From positions 412,619,239 through 412,683,238 of the forward strand of contig NC_092875.1 in assembly GCF_028372415.1 (NCBI RefSeq): a DNA stretch of 64,000 nucleotides. Direction: 5' to 3'. Origin of the DNA: Notamacropus eugenii (Eukaryota > Chordata > Mammalia > Diprotodontia > Macropodidae). The translations under genes were made by a program, and so were the position numbers. Of the stretch, positions 36,940 to 48,345 are shown piece after piece; the first letter of the stretch is position 1, and each line of letters starts with the position of its first letter. Under the pieces are notes generated by a model that saw only the letters and a program-made list of their open reading frames with translations, was not told where the DNA came from and ran no database searches.

Positions 36940-37798
36940 GTACACAGTGACTCCAAAAGTGTAAGTAAAGTTAACATCAATACATTTTTGGTCAAATACA
37001 AAGTTCAATATTAGTATTCTTAAGAAATAGCTCCTGCTTGAGTTCACGTGCTAAATTACTGTTGTCAAAATAATTGAGGTAAAAAGCTAGCTTTTATTAT
37101 GCTTATGCAGGTAGAATGATTAGTTCAGTAGTAGATTTTTTTAGCAATAGTAGTAGTAGTGGTAGTAGGAGTAGTAGTAGTAGTGGTAGTAGGAGTAGTT
37201 TGGTAGGTAGATTAGTTCAGGAGGTTGAAAAATAACCCTGAGCTCTGATTAAAATCTCTGAAAAGCTTTTATAGAGAAAATTATGTCAGAGAGGGAGAGA
37301 AGCCATTTTTTTTTTACATATTGTAATCTCTTATTTTTAGGCTATAAAAATTAAAAAGGACAGATTCATAATCTTTTTTCAATGTCACAAAAGTTGAACA
37401 AACTTAGGTAAACAGACTCAGAGGTTCATAAATGCCCTCAAGGAAACAAACCTAGTTAAACAAACTATCTAGGTAAACTGAGTCAGGTTATAGATTAATT
37501 TAATTAATTTAGAGGGTCCACAATGGGATGACTGAGGTGGGAGAGCTTGATATATTGCCAAGATAACCAAAGGGTTCAGGACAGTTGGGATTCTTCTTTC
37601 TTGAGGTAAACTTTCCCTTTGGAATGTCAAACAGTTTTCCCTTAACACTAATTTCCTTAATTCCAAGAATTAGGTTTTAGTCAGGAGACGTTAATATTCA
37701 TAGAAGACAGACTTTTAGTTAACTAAATTATACTCAAGGAACGACTGAGCCCTCAAATAGTAAAAATTAATAAAAGGAAATTAAAAATGTCCCTCACA
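36940..37798 (-). mobile_element. LTR-like fossil, family uncertain
   Basis: Read on the minus strand it starts TGTGAGGGACA and shows a TATA-like CTATAAAAGC (near 37268) about 175 bases before an AATAAAAGC poly(A)-type signal (near 37094), the layout of an LTR. An AGT-type microsatellite sits between. The left boundary and a target duplication could not be fixed. No internal retroviral genes were seen beside it. Broken, old. Confidence 0.4.
37147..37199 (+). repeat. (AGT)n imperfect microsatellite
   Basis: TAG/TGG/AGG triplets in a higher-order pattern; lies in the LTR-like fossil. Confidence 0.9.
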
Positions 37799-37847
37799 AT
37801 ATCATCAAGTTAAAGGAAAGCTTTTCATTCCTGGTAGGAATTAATAA

Positions 37848-37980
37848 TCTAGAGGGCTTGGAATATTATATTCCAGAGGTCCATGGAGCTAGGATTAAAA
37901 CCAAGAACCATCTACCCAGCAAAATTGAGTATAATAAATGAGGGGGAAATTGATATTCAATGACTGTAATGGTAATTCAA
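37848..37980 (+). mobile_element. L1/HAL1 ORF1 C-terminal fragment
   Basis: GGGCTTGGAATATTATATTC, AGGATTAAAACCAAGAACC and CTACCCAGCAAAATTGAG match the end of ORF1 in the 43.6-kb HAL1. It points toward, and meets within about 20 bases, the inverted copy that follows, so two ORF1 ends lie tail to tail. Confidence 0.65.
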
Positions 37981-37999
37981 AACAGGGAGATCTTTCTCA

Positions 38000-39595
38000 T
38001 TCATTAACAGGCCCATGTAACCTGCCAGAGTCACATGGATCTGAGTCATGTGGAGCCTGTAGTGGGAGGAGTTCCCTTTGAAGGACTGTACTCAGTTTTG
38101 CTGGATAGGTTGTTCTTGTTTATAAAGCCAGCTCCCTTGCCTTTCAGAATATCATATTTTGAGCCTTCTGTTCCTTTAACATGGAAGCTCCTAAATCTTG
38201 TGTGATCCAGACTATGGTTCCATGGTATTTGAATTGTTTCTTTCTAGATGCTTAAGGTATTTTCTCTTTGACTTGTGAGCTCTGGAATTTGGCTATGATA
38301 TCCTTGTGAGTTTTAACATTTTGGAGTCTCATTTAGGAGGTGACCAGTGAATTCTTTGAATTTCTATTTTACCATCTGGATCTAAGATTTTGGGGCAGTT
38401 TCCATTGATGATGTATTGAAATATGATGTCTAGGCTCTTGCTTTGATTGTGGCTTTCGGGTAGTCTGATAATTCTCGAATTATCTCTTTTTAAATCTATT
38501 TTTCAGGTCACTTTTCCCCAATGAGATAGTTCACATTCTTTTCTATTTTTTTCATTTTTTTGACTTCGTTTTACTGCTTCTTGATGTTTCATGGAGTCAC
38601 TTCCTTCCACTTGCCTGATAAGAAATTTTAGGAATGATATTCTTCAGTGAGATTTCATAACTCTTTTTCCATTAGGTCAATTCTGTTTTTTAAGGTATTA
38701 TTTTCTTCAGTATTTCTGTGTGTGTGTCTCTTTTACCAAGTAATTAATCCTCTTTTTATAATTTTCTTGCATCACTCTCATTTCTTTTCCTAATTTTTCC
38801 TCTACGACTCTTATCTCTCTCTATCACTCTTCTGGAGATGGTTGTTGGACTTGGATTCATTTAACATTTTTCTTTGAGACTATGCTTATAGCTGTTTTCA
38901 CATCGTTGTCTTCTTCTGCGTTTACGTCTTGGTCTTCCCTGTCACCATAGTAGGTTTTTGTTTTGTTTTGCTTTATGGTAAAAATTATTTTTCTTTTCTG
39001 CTCATTTTTCTAGCCAGTTTCTCAACTGAACTGTTAAAGTTGGACTCAGATGAATGTTGTTCTTTCCAGAACTTGCTCACTGCTCTCCTTGTCTGAACCC
39101 TGGTCTTTACCCAGGAAGGGTCCCTGGTCCCCTGCAGCCACATGTGGTAGTGTTCTTTGCTTTGATTAGCATCCCTGTTTCCTTGTAACAGACTTCCCAG
39201 CATTCCTGCTTGCCCTGAAACTATGACCCAGACCTATGTATGGAAAAGAGAGTTGCCAGTCAGAGCCAGTTATACCCAGTGAGAACAAAAGGTCCCTGTA
39301 TTCTCTTTCCAAACACTTGTCTGACCCACTTATCATCTCAGGGCTGAAAGCTCCCAAAGTTGTTGCTCCTGCTTTAGCTGCACTTACTGCCCTGACATGT
39401 GTAAGTTCTAGATAGGTTGCAAACTTGTCTGGCTAATCTCCAAAGTTATTGTTGGCCAAAAAAGTCTTAGTTTGACCTTTTGTTGACTTTTGCCACTCCA
39501 AAATTTGATTTGAAGCATTATTTTAAAGCTGATTGGAGAGAAATGTTGAGAGAATTCAGCTGGGTTGCCTCTAATCCACCATCTTGGCTTTGCCT
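38000..39595 (-). mobile_element. Old L1/HAL1 5' half, inverted
   Basis: The minus strand starts GCCAAGATGGTGGATTAGAG, an older L1 5' end, passes through a 5' UTR and a decayed coiled-coil ORF1, and reaches the ORF1 C-terminal domain (reversed AGAATTATCAGACTACCCG, TAGACATCATATTTCAATAC, CCTATCCAGCAAAACTGAG). Nothing of ORF2 is seen. The 3' limit near 38000 is approximate. Confidence 0.65.
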
Positions 39596-39639
39596 ACCTG
39601 TCAATCAAAAATTTTTGCAGCTCTATTTTTGGAATTGTT

Positions 39640-40932
39640 TTCAGAACTCCACCTCCCCCCCCCCCAAATCACCAACTCCCATGGGTTTAATAATCAAATC
39701 TATGTAGCTTATCATCATGTCTATATAGTCACCCCATGTCTATCTCTTGAGCTGCAAGAGATATCACCAACTGCCTTTTGAATATCTAGAACTTGACATC
39801 ATCCTGGCATATCAAACTCAACATTTCTAAAACACAATTCATTATATTTTTCCCCAAACCATCGCCACTTCAAATTTCCTTATTACTGTTGAGGTAATCA
39901 CCATCCTCCCACTCACCAAGACTTACAACCTAAGTGTCTTTGATGACACCTTGTTTTCACTCACTCCACATATTCAATCTGTTTGCAAATCTTTAATTTT
40001 TAACACCATAATATCTCTCTTAATATGCCCTATTTTTTCCCCTCATACAGATGTGAACTTACTTCAGTTTCTTATTTCCTTTGGCCTGGACTACTTTAGT
40101 AGCCTTCTAACTTGACTATTTGCCTCAAGTCTCCCCATTCTGATCCATTTGCTACTTTGCTGCCAAGTCATTTTTTGAAGTGTTGGTCTAATCAAGTCAC
40201 CCCTCTGAAGGATGAGTTCCAGTGGATTTCTATTACCTCCATGATCTTATATAAAGACTGATACAAAAGTCAGTAAACTGCTTACCACAGGCAAAATCTA
40301 GCCCTCCACCTATTGGTGTACATTGAGCTAAGGATGGTTTTTACATTTTTGGAGAAACTATTATTGTATTTTTAAAATGTAAAGACCATTCTGACCTCAA
40401 AGACAGACTAAAAACTAAGCCCTCAGGAAATAATTGTTCAACCCAGGGACAGAGCATTTAATGTTCTTCATGACCTGACCCCTTCCAAACTTTCCAGTCT
40501 TCTTATATGTTATTTCCTTCCATACACTTTATCCCATTATATTAGTCTATTTGACAGTCCTTGACCTCAATGATCCACCTCCTTATGGCCATTACTTTTC
40601 ACTGATTCTCTGCCATGTTTGAAATGTTCTACCCTTTCACTTCTACTTTTACTTTCCTTGACTTCCTTCTAGGCTCAGCTCAAATTATACGTTCTGCAGG
40701 AGGCCTTTCCCATTCCCTTCATGTATTAAGGCTGTCCTCTTTCAGATTACCTTCATCTACAGATATAAGTACGAATGTATATTATATATACATGTTGTAT
40801 GTGATTCATTGGTTACGTATTGTCTCCCCCATTATGAGAACAGAGGCCATTATTTTTTGCTGTTCCATGTATCTCCAGATATAGAACCTGGCACAAAGTA
40901 GGAGCTTAATAAATGTTTATTGATTGACTGAT
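39640..40932 (+). mobile_element. L2 3' end, 1.3 kb, split by a hAT fragment
   Basis: It spans L2 coding end to terminus: CATATCAAACTCAACATTTC, CCTGGACTACTTTAGTAGCC, TTCATGACCTGACCCCTTCC, AGTAGGAGCTTAATAAATGT. Interrupted at 40258-40450. Confidence 0.8.
40258..40450 (+). mobile_element. MER5/Charlie-like hAT fragment inside an L2
   Basis: It interrupts an otherwise continuous L2. CAGTAAACTGCTTACCACAG, AAATCTAGCCCTCCACC and GTTTTTACATTTTTGGAG resemble MER5-type elements (the motif of 'tables of bound residues' is GGCCAAATCTGGCCC-like). Ends not resolved. Confidence 0.4.
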
Positions 40933-40934
40933 TT

Positions 40935-41582
40935 TTTCCTTCAATAGCCATATATAGAATCACTGAAGTGATGCTAGCAAAGTGATGGGGAAAATGGACA
41001 TTGTGGACTTCCTTTAATTAAAAAAAGTACAGAATTTAATTAGCATATGAATTATTTCTAAGTACAGGCATGCTTCTAAAATGCTTGAAAACAAGACTTC
41101 CTCATTAGTTGGTAACTTAACCCCTTAATGATTTAGTTTGCACTGTTAATTTGCTTAGCAGCATTTTTTTTTTAATTTTCATAGACCTAGGGTGGTCTGT
41201 AGACTACACCCCTAGCTTCCATTAAAAAGTCATAAAAGAGAGTAATCTGAATTAATAAAGCATTAGATTATCTTAAATTCCAGAAATTCTTCTTGAATGC
41301 AAGAGAAGTGGATGGAATGGTTAGGTGAGATGTGGAAAATAATGCTGTACATCAGGGATATGCAGACAAAGAGGTATATAGAGGAAAGAAGTAGATAAAT
41401 AAACAATTGTAAAAAGATTAAAGGCTATTTAAAAAATTCAAAACAACGCTGAGACTTGAAAGAGTATCAATGAAGTACTTCTGAAAGCTACTTCTGTTTC
41501 TCCTTTCTGTGCTCATGGCCCCACCCTCCAATCACAGGGATAAAGAGGGTAGTGATGAGGTAGAGTACCAAGGCTGTTTGCT
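40935..41582. other. Nothing recognised
   Basis: AT-rich unique sequence between an L2 and an RTE end. Confidence 0.45.
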
Positions 41583-41935
41583 GTTTGCTCTTCATCCTCA
41601 AAGAGGACCAATGATATCCCAAGGGTGATGTCTTAACGTGCACATGAATTGGATTTAAGTGAAGCAGAGCTGTATAAAGTCATCAACCTCACTCTCCTCC
41701 AGAGACATCCAAGTCCAATGGTAAGTCAAAAGTCAAGACAACTGAAGATGGCCAGGATGTAGTGTGTGACCTTGGCTTTTCTAAAAATAAGACCTTTTCT
41801 GGGTCTTGGTTTGTTTGAAGCAAAGTCCATTCAATGTCTAAGGGCTGGGTAAGAATTAAGACAAAAATGGCCCAATTTACCATCACAAAAGTATAACTCT
41901 GAGAGGGTAAGTCCCTCCGAGATTTTGGCCTGAGT
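41583..41935 (-). mobile_element. RTE-type 3' end
   Basis: AGAGGACCAATGATATCCCA, TGGATTTAAGTGAAGCAGAG, then CCTTTTCTGGGTCTTGGTTT; a longer copy of the element at 26295. Confidence 0.65.
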
Positions 41936-42151
41936 AGAAAACAATTGCTATTTATACTGATTCTAAGCTATCAACCCTCCCCCCTCTAAAATGAGCCACA
42001 GAAGCTCTGGTAAGGGAATATTATTGGGCATTTAAATTTTTAAAATTTGATTTTCAAAAAGTGGGGACATTTTGCTTTTGTCCTGTGCAGTTTTCATTTA
42101 TTTCTTGAAATATAACTCTGAAAAAACAGACTTCAAAAAAGCCCATTGTGT

Positions 42152-42938
42152 ATGTGGGAGAGTCTGAACAAATTTATTGTTGGTGGAGATGTGAGCTGAT
42201 CCAACTATTCTGAAGAGCAATTTGGTACTGTTCCCAAAGGGCTATAAAAATGTGCCAACCCTTTGACCCAACAATACCTCTTCTATGGTTGTATCCCAAA
42301 GAGATCATAAAAATGGGAAAAGGACCCACATATACAAAAATATTTATAGCACCTCTTTTTGTGATGGCCAAGAACTGGAAATTTAGGGGATGCCTATTAA
42401 TTGGGGAATGGCTGAACAAGTTGTGGTATATGAATGTAATGGAATACTATTGTGCTGTAAGAAATGATGAACAGGAAGACTTCAGAGAGGCGTGGAAAGA
42501 CTTATATGATCTGATGCTGAGTGAAAGGAGCAGAACCAGGAGAACATTGTACACAGTAGCAGCCACAGTGTGCGAGGACTGTTTTTCTTATAGATTTAGC
42601 CTGTCACAGCAATGCAAGGACTTAAAACATTTCCAAAGGACTCATGATGCAAAATGCCATCGACATTCAGAGGTAGAACTATGGAGTCAGAATGCACAAT
42701 GAAGCAGACTATTTTGTCTTTTATATTTTGTTTTGTTTTTATCATAGTTTCTCCCACTCATTTAATTCTTCTAAGCAATATGACTAATATGAAAATGTGT
42801 TTAATAGGAATGTATGTGTAGAACTGATATAAGATTGCATGTTGTCATGGGGAGTGAAGGAAGAAGGAGGGGGAGAAAATTTGGAACTTATGGAAGTGAT
42901 TGTTGAAAATTGAAAATAAATTAATAAATTTGGGGAGG
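42152..42938 (+). mobile_element. L1 LINE, 5'-truncated, with 14-bp target duplications
   Basis: A 787-bp L1 3' end flanked by perfect copies of AAAGCCCATTGTGT at 42138-42151 and 42939-42952. It holds the ORF2 C-terminus, then a 3' UTR ending in GAAAATAAATTAATAAATT. Perfect flanking repeats and a mostly open frame suggest a relatively young insertion by target-primed reverse transcription. Confidence 0.9.
42157..42702 (+). pseudogene. L1 ORF2p C-terminal fragment
   Basis: The frame encodes the last ~180 residues of L1 ORF2p, with the family signatures PFDPTIPLL, YPKE, AKNWK, and NKLWYMNVMEYYCAVRND, matching the human ORF2p tail block that ends near MEYYAAIKND. One in-frame stop at 42211-42213 stands where Trp is usual; from 42214 the frame is open to the natural stop at 42700-42702. 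It is cut at its 5' side by the truncated insertion, so endonuclease, reverse transcriptase and most of the Cys-rich region are absent. ORF2p would normally nick target DNA and copy the L1 RNA; this remnant cannot. Confidence 0.85.
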
Positions 42939-43324
42939 AAAGCCCATTGTGTTTCAAATGCTATTACTTGATTATACTTTTAAACACATATCACCAAGGC
43001 TGATGGAACATTACAGAATACTGGGGTTTTCTCAATAATAAACTAAATGGGGCACGATGGAGAAGTCAGGTAAGTCCCAGGGTAATGCAACTGGTGGGGA
43101 ATGAGTTATCTGTGCTGAATTCCCTTCTTAATGGAGGTTTCCTTATTTCTCTATGTCCTCATTAACTTCTGCCCCTATGATTGGAGAGTGGAGCCATGAA
43201 CTCCCCAACCTCCATTTAAGAAAGGAATTCAATTCAAATATCTCCTAATTTCTCTGCTGGTTGCACTGCTTTGAGACTTACTCCTATGACTTCACCAAAT
43301 TTACCAGTTGGATACCCATCCCTC

Positions 43325-43470
43325 CTTTTTCAGTTTCCTTTTGTGTGCTGTCTCCACCCATTAAGATTATAAACTCCTTGAGGGCAAAGACTTTTTTTTT
43401 TTTGGCATTTGTATCCCCAGTGCTTAGGACAATGCCTAGCACATAGTGAGAGTTTTATAAATTTTTATTG
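43325..43470 (+). mobile_element. L2 3' end
   Basis: AACTCCTTGAGGGCAAAGAC and GCCTAGCACATAGTGAGAG. Confidence 0.75.
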
Positions 43471-43645
43471 ATAGTTGGTGCAAAGTTCTTACAAAGATCT
43501 GAGTTCTAAAGAATGTCCTTACTTTGCCCCTTTGCCTCTGCATTCTATTTTTTTGAATATATTTGTAATTTCCACATTAGTCATTAGTAATGACATTAAA
43601 CAGGGTACTTGTTATTTGTACTTAATTCAGACAAAAAGGCTAACG

Positions 43646-46456
43646 TGGGGGGGGGGGGGGCGGAGCCAAGATGGCAGAGTAGAAACACACACATACGCTA
43701 GCTCTGAACCCACAACCCATAATATATCTGTAAAAAAGAACTGCCAATAAATTCTGGAGCAGCAGAAGCCACAGAATAGCCGAGCAGACAAGATTCCTGT
43801 CCCAGAGAGCCTGAAAACCTCTCACAAAAGGTTCTTCGCCCTGCGGACTGGGAGCAGAGTACAGCCCTGCCACGGCCACTGGGCACCGAGAGGAGCAGAT
43901 CAGAGCAGGCTTCAGGGACAGAATCTCCAGCAGCCGTGCAGGTCCCTCCACCCACAGAGGACAAGGGTTGGTGAGAGGGTCTCTTTGGCGGGTCGAGAGG
44001 GGAGAGGGGTGCCCCCATAACTCAGGCCCCCTCGGGAGGCAGCAGCGGAGGCGGGAGCAGACTGGGGCTCCCCAAGCAGGCAGGAGCCTGGATCCATTGT
44101 TGAAGGTTTCTGCATAAATCCTCTGAGGGAACTGAGCCTGAGAGGCGGCCATACCTCTACCTGAGCACCTGAACTTAATCTCACACTGACTAGCAGCCCC
44201 GCCCCTGCCCAAAGCCCTGAGGTTGGGGAGCAGCATTTGAATCTCAGACCCCAAGTGCTGGCTGGGTGGATCTGGAGGTGAAGTGGGTGTGAAGAGGATA
44301 TTCAGAAGTCAAGTCACTGGCTGGGAAATGCCCAGAAAAGGGGAAAAAACCAAGACTACAGAAGGTTACTTTCTTGGTGAACAGGTATTTCCTCCCTCCC
44401 TTTCTGATGAGGAAGAACAATGCTCACCATCAGGGAAAGACACAGAAGTCAAGGCTTCTGTATCCCAGCCCACTAAATAGGCTCAGGCCATGGAAGAGCT
44501 CAAAAAGAGCTCAAAAAATTTTGAAAATCAAGTTAGAGAGGTGGAGGAAAAACTGGGAAGAGCAATGAGAGATATGCAAGCAAAGCATGAACAGCAGGTC
44601 AGCACCCTGCTAAAGGAGAACCAAAAAAATGCTGAAGAAAATAACACCTTGAAAAATACGCTAACTCAATTGGCAAAAGAGGTTCAAAAAGCCAATGAGG
44701 AGAAGAATGCTTTCAAAAGCAGAATTAGCCAAATGGAAAAGAAGATTCAAAAGCTCACGGAAGAAAATAGTTCTCTCAAAATTAGAATGGGACAGATGGA
44801 GGCTAATGACTTTATGAGAAACCAAAAAATCACAAAACAAAACCAAAAGAATGAAAAAATGGAAGATAATGTGAAATATCTCATTGGAAAAACAACTGAC
44901 CTGGAAAATAGATCCAGGAGAGACAACTTAACAATTATGGGACTACCGGAAAGCCTTGATCAAAAAAAGAGCCTAGACATCATCTTTCATGAAATTATCA
45001 AGGAAAACTGCCCTAACATTCTAGAACCAGAGGGCAAAATAAATATTGAAAGAATCCACCAATGACCACCTGAAAAAGATCCAAAAAGAGAAACTCCTAG
45101 GAACATTGTGGCCAAATTCCAGAGTTCCCAGGTCAAGGAGAAAATATTACAAGCAGCTAGAAAGAAACAATTCAAGTATTGTGGAAATACAATCAGGATA
45201 ACACAAGATCTAGCAGCTTTTATGTTAAGGGATTGAAGGGTGTAGAATATAATATTCCAGAAGTCAAAGGAACTAGGATTAAAACCAAGAATTACCTCCC
45301 CAGCAAAACTGAGTATAATACTTCAGGGGAAAAAATGGTCTTTCAATGAAATAGAGGACATTCAAGCATTCTTGATGAAAAGACCAGAGCTGAAAAGAAA
45401 ATTTGACTTTCAAACACAAGAATGAAGAGAACCATGAAAAGGTAAACAGCAAAGAGAAGTCATAAGGGACTTAAAAACGTTGAACTGTTTACATTCCTAC
45501 ATGGAAAGACATTATTTGTAACTCTTGAAACTATTCAGTATCTGGGTACTGGGTGGGATTACACACACACACATGCACATGCACACACACACACACACAC
45601 ACACACATAGAGACAGAGTGCACAGAGTGAATTGAAGAGGATGGGATCAAATCTTAAAAAAAAAATGAAATCAAGCAGTGAGAGAGAAATATATTGGGAG
45701 GAGAAAAGGAGAAATGGAATGGGGCAAATTATCTCTCATAAAAGAGGCAAGCAAAAGACTTTTTTAGTTTAGGGAAAAAGAGGTGAGGTGAGAGAAAAAC
45801 ATGAAGTTTACTCTCAACACATTCCACTAAAGGAAGGAATAAAATGCACACTCATTTTGGTATGAAAACCTATCTTACAATACAGGAAAGTGGGGGATAA
45901 GGGGATAAGCAGGGTGGGGGGGATGATGGAAGAGAGGGCATGGGGAAGAGGGAGCAATTTGAGGTCAACACTCATGGGGAGGGAAAGGATCAAAAGAGAG
46001 AATAGAAGTAATTGGGGGCAGGATAGGATGGAGGGAAATATAGTTAGTCTTATACAACACGACCATTATGGAAGTCATTTGCAAAACTACACAGATTTGG
46101 CCTATATTGAATTGCTTGCCTTCCAAAGGGAGGGGGTAGGGAGGGAGGGAGGAAAAGAAGTTGGAGCTCAAAGTTTTAGGAACAACTGTCGAGTACTGTT
46201 CTTGCCGCTAGGAAATAAGAAATACAGGTAAAGGGGTTTAGAAAGTTATTTGGCCCTACAGGACAGAGGACAGGATGGAGAGAAGGGCAGAGAGGGATGA
46301 TAGAGGAGAGAGCATATTGGTGATGGGGGTAATTGGAATGCTCAGTGTTTTGGGGTGGGGGGAGGGGATAAGGGGGCAGAAAATTTGAAACCCAAAATTC
46401 TGTGAAAATGAATGTTAAAAAAGTTAAATAAATAAACACATTGGAAAAAAAAAATA
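43646..46456 (+). mobile_element. HAL1 (half-L1) retrotransposon, near full length
   Basis: About 2.8 kb. It begins with a G run and GCGGAGCCAAGATGGCAGAG, the usual 5' start of marsupial L1 elements. A GC- and CpG-rich 5' UTR of about 680 bp follows, then an ORF1 frame (44328-45425), then about 1 kb of 3' sequence rich in AGGGAGGGA-type purine tracts with a (CA)n at 45561-45608, ending in AATAAATAAA and an A-rich tail at 46456. There is no reverse transcriptase ORF2, which is the defining trait of half-L1 elements; these are presumed to borrow L1 enzymes in trans. Target duplications are not evident, perhaps erased by the TG microsatellite that starts at the tail. The same 3' region occurs alone, inverted, at 19656-19998. 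Confidence 0.85.
44328..45425 (+). pseudogene. HAL1/L1 ORF1p gene, inactivated by nonsense codons
   Basis: One continuous frame of 365 codons from MPRKGEK to the stop at 45423-45425, with no frameshift but four in-frame stops: 44478 (TAG), 45063 (TGA), 45234 (TGA) and 45243 (TAG). Both TGAs look like CGA decayed at CpG. Residues about 55-180 form a Lys/Glu-rich coiled coil with heptad spacing, the trimerisation segment of L1 ORF1p. An RRM-like part follows with RSRRDNLTIMGLPE, then the C-terminal domain with the family hallmarks KEKILQAARKK and KPRITSPAKLS. ORF1p is a nucleic-acid-binding chaperone that coats its own RNA in the retrotransposition particle. Lack of indels over 1.1 kb points to a fairly recent insertion. 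Confidence 0.8.

Positions 46457-46458
<2 letters not shown>

Positions 46459-46518
<60 letters not shown>
46459..46518 (+). repeat. (TG)n microsatellite at the HAL1 tail
   Basis: About 30 pure TG units starting two bases after the HAL1 A-rich tail. Confidence 0.95.
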
Positions 46519-46519
<1 letters not shown>

Positions 46520-46523
<4 letters not shown>

Positions 46524-47400
46524 GACACAAGCTGAACATAGCTCTTCCTCTTCTCCTTGTGTGATGGCTAAGAAATTGCTTCTAGGCTTCTGGTTTACAA
46601 GGAGCATAGCTGAGGCACTTTTTAGCCAGTCAATGGCTTTTTATCTTCCCTTATTTATGGTAGGCAAGAAGAAAGTTTACCTGACTCCCTCTGGAAAAGC
46701 CAGAAGCAAATGAGGTAAGCGTAGTCCATACTATCAAGCACAGTTTCCCTTTTGAAGATCATTTAAAAGACTCATCACCAGAATGCTGAGGACCATTTCA
46801 TAATAATGTCCAAGGGAATCATTAAAGTTTTTACTAGGGCATGGAGGGCCTGCAATGTGTGTCATTAGAGAGAATATTCACGATGATAAATTCATGTAGC
46901 TTTGAAGTATTGAAGTAAGATCATTTTCATTCTCTTCTTTTAGCTCCCATGACACTGACTCATATCAGTTTTCTATTTCTTTGATAACTCTTTCTCTTCT
47001 CTCATTTTTTGGCGTTTTTGTCTCTAGCTCCTAAATGTGCATTACTTCTCAAGGTTTTTTACTCATCTTTTCACTTCGCCTCTCTGTTGTCTCTTACAAT
47101 GATCACTCATGGTTTCAGCTACTACTTACGAAGATTAATCCCCAGTCTCTTTGGCCCTTACCTATGCTCTGATTCTGTAAGTCCAACTGTATTCAGAATA
47201 TGATGTGGATTTTTTTCATCTCAAATTCAACATGAGGTATGAGACAGAAAGGTACTGATATTGCAGTAAGGATACCTGGATTTGAGTCCTATCTCTACAA
47301 GCTGTAATAAGACTTTATTTTCTCCCATCTATAAAGTGGATATGTTTGAACTGCCTAACCCTTTGAAACATAGGACTCTTCCTTCTCTTTACCTGTTTAC
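46520..47400. other. Nothing recognised
   Basis: A faint CORE-SINE may lie at 47255-47345. Confidence 0.4.
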
Positions 47401-47760
47401 AACATAAAATCATAAAATGCCAAGAGCCGGAATGTGAGGGTTGCAGATATATTCCAGTGAAAGAGTTCTTCAGTAGGAGTCTGTGAATTTTTAAAATACT
47501 CTGATAACTGCATTTTAATATAATTGGACTCCTTTCTAATTCTATATTGTTAATGTACTTTAAAAATATTGCTCTGAGAAAGGACCCAGAGGTTTCAACC
47601 ATAGTGAAAGGAGTTCATGACGCAAAAAAAAGGTTAAAAACCTCACTCTAGTCCAGTCACCTCATTGTACAGATGAGGAAACTGAGGCCTTGAAAGATTA
47701 AGCTACTTGTCCAAGGGCACAGGTTGAAAAATGGGGTAATTTGATCTCTGCTACCATTTT
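47400..47760 (-). mobile_element. CORE-SINE split by a hAT-like element
   Basis: GTCCAGTCACCTCATTGTAC and CAGATGAGGAAACTGAGGCC right of the transposon; a short tail piece left of it. Confidence 0.55.
47453..47645 (+). mobile_element. hAT-like nonautonomous DNA transposon, copy 3
   Basis: Same family (GGAGTCTGTGAATTTTTAAA, TGATAACTGCATTTTAATAT, AAAAAGGTTAAAAACC). It splits a CORE-SINE, whose halves lie at 47400-47452 and 47646-47760. Confidence 0.6.
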
Positions 47761-47879
47761 TTTGGCTAATTCCCAAATTCTGTCTAAACACTTGTCATTT
47801 AAATGCCACGTAAAGTGGATTTTTGTTTAGGTTGTCATAATCTTCTGTCTGAATCTCTTTACTTACTTAAAACTACTTG

Positions 47880-48345
47880 CCTCCACCATGCACCCTTAAA
47901 TCTTTTTAGCAAACTGCAACCAGATTTTTCCTTCAGGTCGTTTCTTGATTAAGAACGAAAGCTTCTCAAGTCTAAAATCCTCTGCTTTCTCGGCTTATAC
48001 CATACCAATCCAACCTTACTTCCAATTATGGTTTAATGCAAACTCATTACTTCAAGCAATAAGATCTGTTGCCAATTCTTGGTGTATAAAGCCTTTGCTC
48101 ATGCTGTTCTATCAGCCTTGACAGCCCTCTTTGAACCATTTCAGGATTTTTTCAAGTCTCATCCCATCCATGAAACCTTCACTACTACTTGTTTGTTTTA
48201 CATTTTTCATAACGCTTATAGGATGTCTTATAACACTTCAGACTTAATTGCCTTCTGTTATTGTCTAGTTCTTTCTCCCCAAATACATTGGAGTGCAAGG
48301 ACAGTGACTTAAACTTATCACAGGACAGACATTAAATAAATATTA
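47880..48345 (+). mobile_element. L2 fragment, decayed
   Basis: GCCTTTGCTCATGCTGTTCT, TCTCATCCCATCCATGAAAC and GACATTAAATAAATATTAGA. Confidence 0.6.

Noticed and set aside
33698-37199. Direct repeats that might suggest a CRISPR array or origin
   Set aside because: They are simple GATA and AGT microsatellites in a mammalian genome; no unique spacers.
43640-44254. A 204-residue minus-strand ORF
   Set aside because: It is the antisense of the GC-rich HAL1 5' UTR; low stop density there reflects base composition.
46176-46607. A 143-residue minus-strand ORF with a His-Thr repeat
   Set aside because: It reads through the TG microsatellite and purine-rich HAL1 tail.
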